Origin: Methanomassiliicoccales archaeon PtaU1.Bin030
GTDB taxonomy: Archaea > Thermoplasmatota > Thermoplasmata > Methanomassiliicoccales > Methanomassiliicoccaceae
DNA length: 5,845 nucleotides
Reading direction: 5' to 3'
Assembly: GCA_002067635.1 (NCBI GenBank)
Contig: MVRB01000110.1
Location: 1 to 5,845, forward strand
The notes below the pieces were generated by a model. The model saw nothing but the letters and a program-made list of their open reading frames with translations, was not told the DNA's origin and ran no database searches. Position 1 is the stretch's first letter, and each line of letters starts with the position of its first letter. Shown piece by piece: positions 1 through 5,845 of this stretch. Both the position numbers and the translations under genes were made by a program.

Positions 1-600
1 GTCCTTGGCCGTTTTCCAGGAGGCCCTTACGTGGGGCGGCAAGGAGCCCGTCTCCTTGAGCCACGTGCGTATGAAATCAATGGTCACCTCGTCATGGGCA
101 TAACCGGACCCGATGGGGCGTCCTAAGCTCTCTTGGATCTGGTCCATTATATTATCGCGGGCGACCTTGGCGATTATGGAGGCGGCCGAGACCACCGGAT
201 AGGTGAGATCTGCCTTGTGCTCACAGACCATGTCGGGCCTGCAGGTCAGGATGTCTTGCACCCTTCTGCCGAACCGCTCCTCGACCACGTCCGCGGCATC
301 TATGAACACCTTATCAGGGCGCAGCCTCTCGATGAGCACAGCGAAGTGCTTCACCTCCAGTAGGTTCAGGCTGTTGCTTCGCATGAACTCATCTATCTCC
401 GCAGCGTGCACTACCGCTGTCTCCACCTTGGCCAGGTCTCGGATCTGGAGGTCCAGCTCCTCCCGGCGTCGACGGGTCAGGAGCTTGGAGTCAGTAACCC
501 CCAGTTCTCTAAGGGGCTTTTCGTCCCTGACCATGACGGCTGCTACCACCAGCGGCCCCATGACCGGACCGCGGCCAGCCTCGTCCACGCCGCAGATCAT
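1..600 (-). CDS. rnhB: Ribonuclease HII, archaeal type (3' end cut by window edge)
   Basis: RNase HII cleaves the RNA strand of RNA/DNA hybrids and incises at single ribonucleotides in DNA; it acts in the cytoplasm with divalent metal. Reading the minus strand from the ATG at 600 gives 200 codons open to the window edge. The N-terminus is MICGVDEAGRGP, the family signature. The four acidic catalytic residues are visible as D6, E7, D101 (in FIDAAD) and D131 (in HKAD), followed by VSAASIIAKVARD at about 137-149. The conserved GSGY tyrosine is Y167, and PPHVRASWKT lies near residues 188-197. Archaeal RNase HII is usually about 205-220 residues, so only a short C-terminal tail should be missing. 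An in-frame TAG lies upstream with no other ATG, GTG or TTG between, so the start is secure. The nearest GGGAG is about 17 bases upstream, too far for a normal ribosome binding site. It is transcribed divergently from the DUF362 gene. Confidence 0.95.
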   Translation of the reverse strand, partial: MICGVDEAGRGPVMGPLVVAAVMVRDEKPLRELGVTDSKLLTRRRREELDLQIRDLAKVETAVVHAAEIDEFMRSNSLNLLEVKHFAVLIERLRPDKVFIDAADVVEERFGRRVQDILTCRPDMVCEHKADLTYPVVSAASIIAKVARDNIMDQIQESLGRPIGSGYAHDEVTIDFIRTWLKETGSLPPHVRASWKTAKD

Positions 601-622
601 CGGCGAACCTATTTTCTCTCCC

Positions 623-635
623 TATTTAGAAATAT
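623..635. promoter_or_regulatory. Candidate TATA-like element between the divergent rnhB and DUF362 genes
   Basis: The 106-bp spacer 601-706 has one AT-rich core, TATTTAGAAATAT. Read on the minus strand, TTCTAAAT sits 24 to 31 bases upstream of the rnhB ATG, which is where a TATA box would lie for a leaderless transcript starting at the ATG itself. Read on the plus strand it would place a start near 655 and a leader of about 50 bases for the DUF362 gene. The box is not a perfect match to the archaeal consensus in either direction, so the assignment is inference. Confidence 0.3.
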
Positions 636-706
636 CGACATAATGTAACAGACGGAGGGCTGGGTAACTATTTCATCGTCCGCAGCCCATTGGCTGATGT
701 GGTCAC

Positions 707-1813
707 ATGTCAGAGGTCTACTTTGCTGATCTGAGGGCCGATCGGGCCAGCCAGAGCGTTCTCGCCAAGGTCCAGAAGCTTTTCCGCAAGGCTGGGCTGG
801 GAGAGACCTTCCACCCCGGGGACCTTGTCGCAATCAAGACCCACTTCGGGGAGGAGGGGAACACCGCCTACCTCCGGCCGGAACTGGTGTCCAAGGTGGT
901 GGACATGGTGGCCAAGGGGGGAGGGAGGCCGTTCCTGACCGACAGCAGCACCCTCTACAAGGGCATGCGCACCAACGCCGTGGACCACCTCCAGCTTGCA
1001 GCACGGCACGGCTTCATCTACCCAGTGGTCAACGCCCCCGTTATTATCGCGGACGGACTGAAGGGGACCGACTATGTGGAGGTTCCAGTGAACCTTAGGC
1101 ACTGCAAGACCGTGAAGGTGGGAACGGTCGTCCAGGATGCCGATGCCCTCATCACGGTGTCCCACTTCAAGGGACATAGCCTAACGGGGTTCGGAGGGGC
1201 CCTGAAGAACGTGGGAATGGGGCTGGGCTCCAGGAGGGGGAAGATGGAGATGCATGCCCTCGTCCGTGCTAAGGTCGTGAAGGAGCACTGCAAGGGCTGC
1301 GGCCAGTGCGTGCTCCGCTGCCCTCCTGGGGCCATACGGCTTAAGGGGAGAAAGGCCACAGTGGACCCTGAGAGGTGCATAGGCTGCGGTGAGTGCAATG
1401 TGGCCTGCCGCTACGGGGCCATCGACCTGGGCGACTGGAACAACTACACAGCTCTGCAGGAGAGGATCGTCGAGTACTGCTACGGGATCCTGAAGGGGAA
1501 GGAGGGGAAGAACGGTTTCATCACCTTCGTGATCGACGTCTCCCCACTGTGCGACTGCTATGAGTTCAACGACACCCCCATAGTTCCAGACATAGGCATC
1601 CTGGCCTCGAAGGATATCGTGGCCATCGACCAGGCCGCGGCAGACCTGGTTAAGGCTGCTCCGGGAGTGCAGGGGAGCATGCTGAAGGGCGACCTCTCGC
1701 CAGGTTCCGACAAGCTCCGGGAGATCGTGGATGCGGACTGGGGCGCGCAGCTAAGGTATGCCGAGGAGCTGGGGCTGGGGGAGAGGAGCTACGACCTCAT
1801 CAAGGTCAGATGA
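707..1813 (+). CDS. DUF362 domain protein with two [4Fe-4S] ferredoxin motifs (COG2768-like)
   Basis: A complete 368-residue iron-sulfur protein of unknown substrate, probably a cytoplasmic electron carrier or redox protein; no signal peptide or membrane segment is visible. The N-terminal DUF362 part (about 35-180) includes VAIKTHFGEEGN, FLTDSSTLYKG and VSHFKGHSLTGFGGALKN. Two bacterial-type ferredoxin motifs follow: C195-x2-C198-x2-C201-x3-C205 with a Pro after the fourth Cys, and C224-x2-C227-x2-C230-x3-C234. The C-terminal part carries a C282-D-C284 pair in SPLCDCYEF, then VPDIGILASKDIVAIDQAAADL, as in other DUF362 proteins. An in-frame TGA lies only 12 bases upstream of the ATG, so this start is well bounded, although no clear ribosome binding site precedes it. 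Such proteins are common in methanogens and anaerobes, and their biochemical role is not established. mptA follows about 90 bases downstream in the same direction, probably as a separate transcript. Confidence 0.9.
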   Translation: MSEVYFADLRADRASQSVLAKVQKLFRKAGLGETFHPGDLVAIKTHFGEEGNTAYLRPELVSKVVDMVAKGGGRPFLTDSSTLYKGMRTNAVDHLQLAARHGFIYPVVNAPVIIADGLKGTDYVEVPVNLRHCKTVKVGTVVQDADALITVSHFKGHSLTGFGGALKNVGMGLGSRRGKMEMHALVRAKVVKEHCKGCGQCVLRCPPGAIRLKGRKATVDPERCIGCGECNVACRYGAIDLGDWNNYTALQERIVEYCYGILKGKEGKNGFITFVIDVSPLCDCYEFNDTPIVPDIGILASKDIVAIDQAAADLVKAAPGVQGSMLKGDLSPGSDKLREIVDADWGAQLRYAEELGLGERSYDLIKVR

Positions 1814-1850
1814 GCTGGATCTGCAACCTACGCACAATGGCTGTACCTAC

Positions 1851-1862
1851 AAAAAATATATT
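1851..1862 (+). promoter_or_regulatory. Probable TATA box of mptA
   Basis: AAAAAATATATT is the most AT-rich stretch in the DUF362-mptA gap and stands out against G+C-rich surroundings. Its core centre (about 1857) predicts a transcription start near 1883-1885, which leaves a short leader of about 20 bases before the Shine-Dalgarno-like AAGGTGAT at 1896-1903. This spacing is right for an archaeal promoter and argues that mptA is transcribed on its own. It also places the translation start near 1902-1910 and not only at 1949. No terminator-like T-tract is seen after the DUF362 stop at 1813. Confidence 0.6.
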
Positions 1863-1895
1863 GACTATGAACCAATAGTCGCGCAACCCCAATCG

Positions 1896-1903
1896 AAGGT
1901 GAT
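1896..1903 (+). promoter_or_regulatory. Shine-Dalgarno-like site of mptA that bears on its start
   Basis: AAGGTGAT matches the complement of the archaeal 16S 3' end. Its GGTG (1898-1901) is five bases from an ATA at 1907 that is in frame with mptA. The phosphatase gene in this window has the same GGTG-plus-five-bases arrangement before its ATG at 5468. The ATG at 1902 overlaps this site and is in a different frame from mptA. Confidence 0.45.
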
Positions 1904-1906
1904 GAA

Positions 1907-2782
1907 ATACCAAGCGACGTACAGAACCGCAAGCTGGAGAACGGGTTCATGCTCACCCGGGTGGGCGTCACGGGTGTCAAGAAGCCTGTGGTGGTCACCA
2001 GAGGCGGCCGATCGACCACGCTCTTCTGCACTCTGAATGTGTTCGTGGACCTTCCTTCGACCCAGAAGGGATCGCACCTGTCCCGAAACCTGGAAGCGAT
2101 CAACGAGGCCGTGAGCATGAGCATGACAGAGCCCATCCCCGGTATAGAGATCGTTGCCGCCAACATATGCCGTGCGCTGCGGGAGAAGCATGAGTATTCC
2201 ACCTTCGCTGAGGTCCATCTCGTGGCCGACTACTTCCTGGAGAGGCCGGGCCCCAGCGGGAAGCGGAACCTGGAAGCGTTCAAGATCATGGCCGACGCCA
2301 TAAGCCGGAACGACGACGGCCTCAAGAAGATGATCGGGGTGGAGGTGGTGGGAATGACCGCTTGCCCCTGCGCTATGGAGACTGTAAGAGAGCAGTACTG
2401 CAACAACGTCACCATGGAGGGGGATCTGCCGGTGATAAGCCACAATCAGAGGAACGTGGCCACCGTGATGGTGGAGGTACCGGAGGACTGCGATGTGGAG
2501 GCCAACGACCTGATCGATGTGGTCGAGCTTTCGTTCTCATCCGCTACCTACGAGGTCCTCAAGCGTTCTGACGAGGCCAAGGTGGTCCTTCAGGCACATC
2601 AGCGGCCCAAGTTCGTAGAGGACGTTGTGCGGACCATGCTGTCCCTGATCCTCGAAAGGTATCCCCATCTTCCGGACGGCGTACAGGTTACTGTGCGGAG
2701 CGAGAGCGAGGAGTCCATACACAAGCACAATGCCTTCGCGGAGCGCGTGGCCACCCTTGGCGACCTGCGCAAATCGCGCTAG
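1907..2782 (+). CDS. mptA: GTP cyclohydrolase MptA (type IB, FolE2 family); start codon unresolved
   Basis: MptA is the Fe(II)-dependent archaeal enzyme that converts GTP to 7,8-dihydroneopterin 2',3'-cyclic phosphate, the first step towards methanopterin-type or folate-type pterins; related enzymes also feed 7-deazaguanine synthesis. Numbered from the ATG at 1949 (277 residues), visible family motifs are TRVGVTGVKKPV (3-14), FVDLPSTQKGSHLSRN (32-47), EKHEYSTFAEV (79-89), VEVVGMTACPCA (131-142), ISHNQRNVATVMVEVP (163-178), YEVLKRSDEAKVV (201-213), PKFVEDVVR (220-228) and SIHKHNAFAER (256-266). C139/C141, H165 and H258/H260 are likely metal or substrate ligands. Fourteen in-frame codons before 1949 encode IPSDVQNRKLENGF, including the DVQ found near the N-terminus of this family, so translation probably begins near 1907, where only ATA is available. 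ATG 1949 with GGAG at 1936-1939 is the best canonical start. The 3' end overlaps the convergent kinase gene by four bases. Confidence 0.93.
   Translation: MPSDVQNRKLENGFMLTRVGVTGVKKPVVVTRGGRSTTLFCTLNVFVDLPSTQKGSHLSRNLEAINEAVSMSMTEPIPGIEIVAANICRALREKHEYSTFAEVHLVADYFLERPGPSGKRNLEAFKIMADAISRNDDGLKKMIGVEVVGMTACPCAMETVREQYCNNVTMEGDLPVISHNQRNVATVMVEVPEDCDVEANDLIDVVELSFSSATYEVLKRSDEAKVVLQAHQRPKFVEDVVRTMLSLILERYPHLPDGVQVTVRSESEESIHKHNAFAERVATLGDLRKSR
2779..2782. other. Shared CTAG: overlapping stop codons of convergent genes
   Basis: The palindrome CTAG supplies TAG at 2780-2782 for mptA on the plus strand and TAG at 2781-2779 for the kinase gene on the minus strand. The genes therefore overlap tail to tail by four bases, and any transcription terminator must lie inside the opposing coding sequence. 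No T-rich stretch is obvious on either strand close to the junction. Confidence 0.9.
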
Positions 2783-5076
2783 GCCATTGGTTTGGAATCG
2801 CTGGTGACCGCTGGCAGGAGCACCACGAACCGCGTCCCCTTGGTGTGGTCCCCGGGCACGCGGTCCTCCACCCAGACCCGGCCGTTGATATCCTCGACCA
2901 CCTTCTTCACCAGGTACAGGCCAAGGCCCGCGCCCTTTGTCCTGCTGCGTCCCTTGCGGGCCCTCTGGAACAGCTTGCTCTTCTGCTCGTCGGGTATCCC
3001 CGGCCCGTTGTCCTCAACGGACGTCTTATAGTACTCGCGGCCGCCCTCGAACACCCTGCTGAGCGTGATTTCGATCTCCACCTGGCCCTCAGAGTGCTTC
3101 ACAGCGTTCATGATGAGGTTGGAGAAGACGTCCTTGAGCAGTTCGCTCCCCAGGACGAACTTCTTGATCGAGGTCTTATATGATATCCTCACCCCCTGCC
3201 CCGCATAATATTTCTCATACTCCATCCGTATGTCCTCCAGCAGCCACCCTAGGTCCACCAGGGAGTGTTTGATCTCATGGCTGTCTATCTGCTGGATCTT
3301 GCGGACGTTCTCGATGAGGTGGTTGCTGTCCCTCAGGATCTCCTGCGGCCGGGTCAGCAGCTGGGCGTGCTTGTCCTCAAGCTCCACCTTTTGCATGGCG
3401 GTCTCCAGGTAGCTCGATATCGCTGCGTTCATGTCGCTGATATCATGAGAGAGGAGATCGATGTACAGCTCAGCCTGCTCCTTAGCCTCTATGGCATCAT
3501 GCTCCAACATCCTCTGCCTGGTTATGTCCTGAAGGACGGAGACCCCGCCGATGATCTTGCTCCGGTCATCCCTTAGGGGAGAGGCGGAGTTCAGTATCGT
3601 GCCCCTGGAACCGTCAAGGCGTATGATGTCGAGCGCCGCACCCACGGTGATCTTTCCCCTTTTAACGGCCTGGATGAGCGGCCAGTCCTCGTTCCGAACC
3701 ACCAGGCCGTTGTCCGACCACCAGGCCTTCAGGTTAACCTGTTCGAGGGCCAGCGGAAGCCTCATCAGCTTGCCTCCCAGTATGGAATCCACCATCACGT
3801 TCCTCTCGATGACCTTACCGCTCTGATCCGCCACCATTACTCCGACCGGGAGGCTGTCGAGTATCGTCTTTACGCGCCGTTTCTCCTGCTCCGCGCGCGT
3901 AGCCATGTCCTCGATACGCTTGCGGGCGTTCACCTGCTCAGAGATGTCGGTGATGATCGCCAGGGCCCCGCCCTCATCCTTCAAGGAAAGAGGGACCGCT
4001 GAAAAGTGGACGTAGCGTACGGTACCATCACTGGCTTTAATCTCCAGGTCCGTCTTTAGGGGGGCATTGCCCTTGATGATCCCCCTGATCTTGCTCTCCA
4101 CCTCAGGCAGGGGGCAGGATATTTCATCCAGTCTCTTGTCCCGGATCTCGCTGACCATATGCCGATCGCATATGTCCACGAAGGCCTGGTTGACCCATTT
4201 GATCCTCATTTCCGGACCGGAGAGCACCAGGATGCCTACGGGAGCGTTCTCGATGACCTTCTGCAGCAGCCACTTCTGCTCCTTGACCTCATCGGATAGT
4301 CGCGACCTCTCCTCCTCGGCACGCATACGGTCCGTGACATCATGTACGATGGAGCATAGGAACGCCTGACCGTTCAGGTGGATGGGTGCGACCATCTGCT
4401 CGATGTCCCTCACCTGGCCATCGGCCAACCGATGCTTCGCATATGTACGCCCGGTTGAGGGGGGGAGCGCTGTTCCCGCCTCCCCCTTCTCGCCCTGCAT
4501 CTCCGGGGGGGCTATCTCTTCCAGGTCCATGCCTATGAAAGAATCCATTGGGAACCCGTAGTAGTCGATGGCCGCCTGGTTGACGTCGACCACTCTGTGG
4601 GTCTGGGGGTCCACCAGGAACATCACCGCATGGTTCTCTTTGAACAGGCTGATGTACCGCTCGTTGCTCTCCCTCAGCTCCTCAAGGGTCTTCATTCTCT
4701 GGATGGCGTAGCGCAGGGAACGCTCCAGGGCGAAGGAGTTCACCTCCCCCTTAACCAGATAGTCCTGGGCACCCAGGGATACGGCCAGGTCCCCTAGCTC
4801 CTCGTCGCTGGTCCCGGTAAGGACTATCACGGGGACTTTCGATGTGTGGTATAGCATCTGCTCCAAGGTGCTCAGCCCGAACGAGTCAGGCAGCCCCAGG
4901 TCCAGCAGTATCACGTCAGGACGGTCCCTCTTGAGAGAATCGATCGCATCATGGAGCCGCCGCGCCACCTGGACCTCGAACCGGGCTGAACGGGTAGCAT
5001 TGAACATGACCTGCATCAGGCCCACGTCCCCTGGATTATCCTCCACTAGAAGGACCCTGATGGCCTTCGCCGGCAT
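2779..5076 (-). CDS. Soluble sensor histidine kinase, REC-PAS-PAS-PAS-HisKA-like-HATPase
   Basis: A 765-residue cytoplasmic signalling kinase (numbered from the ATG at 5076) with no membrane segment or DNA-binding domain. Residues 6-125 are a receiver domain with acidic E12/D13, phospho-acceptor D59 (LLDLGLPD), T87 and K109. Three PAS/PAC sensor modules follow at about 138-250, 268-382 and 400-520; the first ends in IVHDVTDR, the second in IITDISE and the third in VLQDITR. The dimerisation and phosphorylation helix has candidate H544 in LLSHDISDMN, like methanogen kinases. The ATPase domain shows an N-box with N653 and N657, D689-x-G-x-G (DNGPGIP) and GAGLGLYLVKKV at 715-726. The sensed signal and output partner are not evident, and no separate response regulator gene is in the window. 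The frame stays open to an ATG at 5178, adding 34 residues that do not look like receiver sequence; ATGs at 5106 and 5115 are also possible. I prefer 5076 because the receiver fold begins six residues later. Confidence 0.9.
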   Translation of the reverse strand: MPAKAIRVLLVEDNPGDVGLMQVMFNATRSARFEVQVARRLHDAIDSLKRDRPDVILLDLGLPDSFGLSTLEQMLYHTSKVPVIVLTGTSDEELGDLAVSLGAQDYLVKGEVNSFALERSLRYAIQRMKTLEELRESNERYISLFKENHAVMFLVDPQTHRVVDVNQAAIDYYGFPMDSFIGMDLEEIAPPEMQGEKGEAGTALPPSTGRTYAKHRLADGQVRDIEQMVAPIHLNGQAFLCSIVHDVTDRMRAEEERSRLSDEVKEQKWLLQKVIENAPVGILVLSGPEMRIKWVNQAFVDICDRHMVSEIRDKRLDEISCPLPEVESKIRGIIKGNAPLKTDLEIKASDGTVRYVHFSAVPLSLKDEGGALAIITDISEQVNARKRIEDMATRAEQEKRRVKTILDSLPVGVMVADQSGKVIERNVMVDSILGGKLMRLPLALEQVNLKAWWSDNGLVVRNEDWPLIQAVKRGKITVGAALDIIRLDGSRGTILNSASPLRDDRSKIIGGVSVLQDITRQRMLEHDAIEAKEQAELYIDLLSHDISDMNAAISSYLETAMQKVELEDKHAQLLTRPQEILRDSNHLIENVRKIQQIDSHEIKHSLVDLGWLLEDIRMEYEKYYAGQGVRISYKTSIKKFVLGSELLKDVFSNLIMNAVKHSEGQVEIEITLSRVFEGGREYYKTSVEDNGPGIPDEQKSKLFQRARKGRSRTKGAGLGLYLVKKVVEDINGRVWVEDRVPGDHTKGTRFVVLLPAVTSDSKPMA

Positions 5077-5279
5077 GTCCTTGCCTTTCTCCCTATTGAT
5101 CGTCATGCCTGTCATGCGCTGTACTGTCCTCTGGTAGGGCCTATGCGGGAAATGACATGAGCGGTCACAGTGTCGCACCCCCCAGACCTATTGCACGCCC
5201 GCCCATCTTATCCTGACGCTTTGCAATTCAGCCACCGGCACGAGCTCATGATGGCCGGAGGACCGTCGAACATGGTCGT

Positions 5280-5292
5280 TCTGACCGTCAGA
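5280..5292. repeat. 13-bp dyad, candidate protein-binding site
   Basis: TCTGAC-C-GTCAGA is a perfect inverted repeat with 6-bp arms around one base. The arms are too short and the loop too small for an RNA hairpin, so if it has a role it is more likely as a DNA site for a dimeric regulator. Its GACCGTC half recurs 22 bases upstream at 5261-5267. Confidence 0.35.
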
Positions 5293-5337
5293 GCTTAATT
5301 GATGAGCGGCGCTGTAGAAATCATAGTCCTTTTCGCT

Positions 5338-5350
5338 CTATTTATAATCT
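5338..5350. promoter_or_regulatory. Candidate TATA box in the divergent region
   Basis: CTATTTATAATCT is the strongest AT-rich element in this spacer. On the minus strand it reads ATTATAAATAG, close to the archaeal TATA consensus, and would drive the kinase gene with a long leader (more than 130 bases). On the plus strand it would start transcription near 5370, about 100 bases before the phosphatase ATG. The sequence does not decide which gene it serves; it could serve both. Confidence 0.35.
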
Positions 5351-5384
5351 CATGGCGGCCGTATGTATCACTATTACGACTCGG

Positions 5385-5399
5385 ATCAGGTCACCTGAT
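5385..5399. repeat. 15-bp dyad, candidate operator
   Basis: ATCAGG-TCA-CCTGAT is a perfect inverted repeat with 6-bp arms and a 3-bp spacer, about 70 bases upstream of the phosphatase start. If transcription begins from the TATA-like box near 5343 on the plus strand, this site would lie just downstream of the transcript start, a usual place for a repressor to block transcription. The function is inference from position and symmetry only. Confidence 0.4.
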
Positions 5400-5467
5400 A
5401 TCGTCAGAACACTGTGGAGAAAACGCTAATATCACGCCTGACGTTCGCTGGCCGATCTGGTGTTCTC

Positions 5468-5845
5468 ATGAAAATAAAGGCCGTGGTGGTCGATGTCGAT
5501 GGCACCCTTACCGACATGGACAAGTTGATGTCCACATCCGGGATCGAGGCTCTGCGCGAGGTACAGAGGAAGGGCGTACCGGTCAGCATCGCCTCCGGGA
5601 ACGTGCTCCCCGTCACCTACGGGCTATCCACATACCTGGGGCTAAAAGGACCGATGGTGGCGGAGAACGGGGGGGTGGTCTGCTACCAGGAAAGGATCTA
5701 CCAGCTTTCTGAGGGCATTCTGCCCGAGCAGGCCTATGAACACCTGCGCACCAAGATGCCCGTCGAGCGCCTCTTCACGGACAACTGGAGGAGGACCGAG
5801 GTGGCACTCCGCCGAACCATGGACGTGGAGCGGGTAAAGGCCGAG
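5468..5845 (+). CDS. HAD-family phosphoglycolate phosphatase, archaeal type (5' part only)
   Basis: The N-terminal 126 residues of a HAD-superfamily phosphatase of the Cof/sucrose-phosphatase-like branch, most similar in pattern to archaeal phosphoglycolate phosphatases, which hydrolyse 2-phosphoglycolate to glycolate in the cytoplasm. Motif I is VVVDVDGTLTD, with nucleophile D9 and general acid/base D11. Motif II is VSIASGN with S43. GPMVAENGGVV (61-71) follows, as is typical at the start of the C2-type cap region. The family is usually about 220-230 residues, so the cap end and motifs III and IV lie beyond the window. The ATG at 5468 is preceded by GGTG at 5459-5462 with a five-base gap, and motif I starts six residues in, as expected. 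The gene is divergent from the kinase gene. Substrate assignment is by family resemblance; another small phosphorylated substrate is possible. Confidence 0.85.
   Translation, partial: MKIKAVVVDVDGTLTDMDKLMSTSGIEALREVQRKGVPVSIASGNVLPVTYGLSTYLGLKGPMVAENGGVVCYQERIYQLSEGILPEQAYEHLRTKMPVERLFTDNWRRTEVALRRTMDVERVKAE

Larger units (their letters stand above)
5179..5467. other. Noncoding divergent region between the kinase and phosphatase genes
   Basis: About 289 bases (391 if the kinase starts at 5076) with no gene I can support. It contains a direct repeat GACCGTC at 5261-5267 and 5283-5289 (22 bases start to start), a 13-bp dyad at 5280-5292, a TATA-like box at 5338-5350, a 15-bp dyad at 5385-5399, and a wider inverted pair CGTCAG (5402-5407) and CTGACG (5438-5443). 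No tRNA fold or C/D-box RNA pattern was found. It most likely carries the promoters and regulatory sites of the two divergent genes. Confidence 0.6.

Noticed and set aside
203..643. 146-codon plus-strand open frame opposite rnhB
   Set aside because: The translation is Ser/Arg-rich and unlike a folded protein; the opposite strand encodes RNase HII with all catalytic residues.
682..697. Small inverted repeat AGCC-CATT-GGCT before the DUF362 start
   Set aside because: Arms of four bases are expected by chance in G+C-rich DNA and no T-tract or regulator pattern accompanies it.
710..1177. 155-codon minus-strand open frame inside the DUF362 gene
   Set aside because: Antisense shadow of a conserved gene; its translation is low-complexity (rich in His, Val, Gly and Leu) with no motif.
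1865..2443. 192-codon open frame on the minus strand opposite mptA
   Set aside because: It lies entirely antisense to the well-supported mptA, its product has no recognisable motif, and G+C-rich coding DNA often leaves the complementary frame open.
5301..5400. Possible C/D-box guide RNA (TTGATGA near 5300)
   Set aside because: The nearest CTGA D-box is over 90 bases away and no internal C'/D' pair is in the right place; archaeal C/D RNAs are usually 50-70 bases.
5299..5712. Plus-strand frame starting with a hydrophobic stretch (IIVLFALFII), which could suggest a small membrane protein
   Set aside because: It begins at TTG, its downstream two thirds overlap the phosphatase in another frame, and that part reads as Gly/Arg-rich shadow. 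The hydrophobic run comes from the AT-rich promoter-like segment.
1..5845. CRISPR arrays, insertion sequences, tRNA or rRNA
   Set aside because: No regularly spaced repeats, transposase-like frames, terminal inverted repeats or cloverleaf-like segments were seen on reading the window.

Overview
The window looks like a G+C-rich piece of a euryarchaeal chromosome. Four things point to archaea: an archaeal-type RNase HII, an MptA-type (type IB) GTP cyclohydrolase, an archaeal-type phosphoglycolate phosphatase of the HAD family, and a histidine kinase whose H-box (LLSHDISDMN) resembles those of methanogen kinases. An AT-rich TATA-like box upstream of mptA, rather than bacterial -35/-10 elements, fits the same picture. 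A methanogen-related lineage such as Methanomassiliicoccales or another Thermoplasmatota is my best guess, but this is inference and no rRNA is present to confirm it.

Layout. Positions 1-600 (minus) hold rnhB, cut by the window edge just before its natural C-terminus. A 106-bp divergent spacer separates it from a complete 368-residue DUF362 protein with two [4Fe-4S] ferredoxin motifs (707-1813, plus). After about 90 bp, which contain the best TATA box in the window, comes mptA (about 1907-2782, plus). Its conserved N-terminus is open in frame but has no ATG, GTG or TTG start. mptA converges with a large soluble sensor kinase gene (2779-5076 or 5178, minus) of architecture REC-PAS-PAS-PAS-HisKA-like-HATPase. 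The two genes share the palindrome CTAG as overlapping stop codons. A noncoding divergent region of roughly 290-390 bp with several small dyads and a TATA-like box leads to the 5' part of a HAD phosphatase gene (5468-5845, plus), which runs off the window.

How the genes work together. These are mostly independent housekeeping genes (RNA/DNA hybrid removal, pterin biosynthesis, removal of 2-phosphoglycolate) plus one signalling protein and one iron-sulfur protein of unknown role. Orientation changes at almost every junction, so there is little operon structure: only the DUF362 and mptA genes are co-directional, and mptA appears to have its own promoter. I saw no mobile element, CRISPR array, tRNA or rRNA. 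I did not find a convincing undescribed multi-gene system. The points most worth checking are the mptA start, the overlapping convergent stops and the dyad-rich spacer upstream of the kinase and phosphatase genes.
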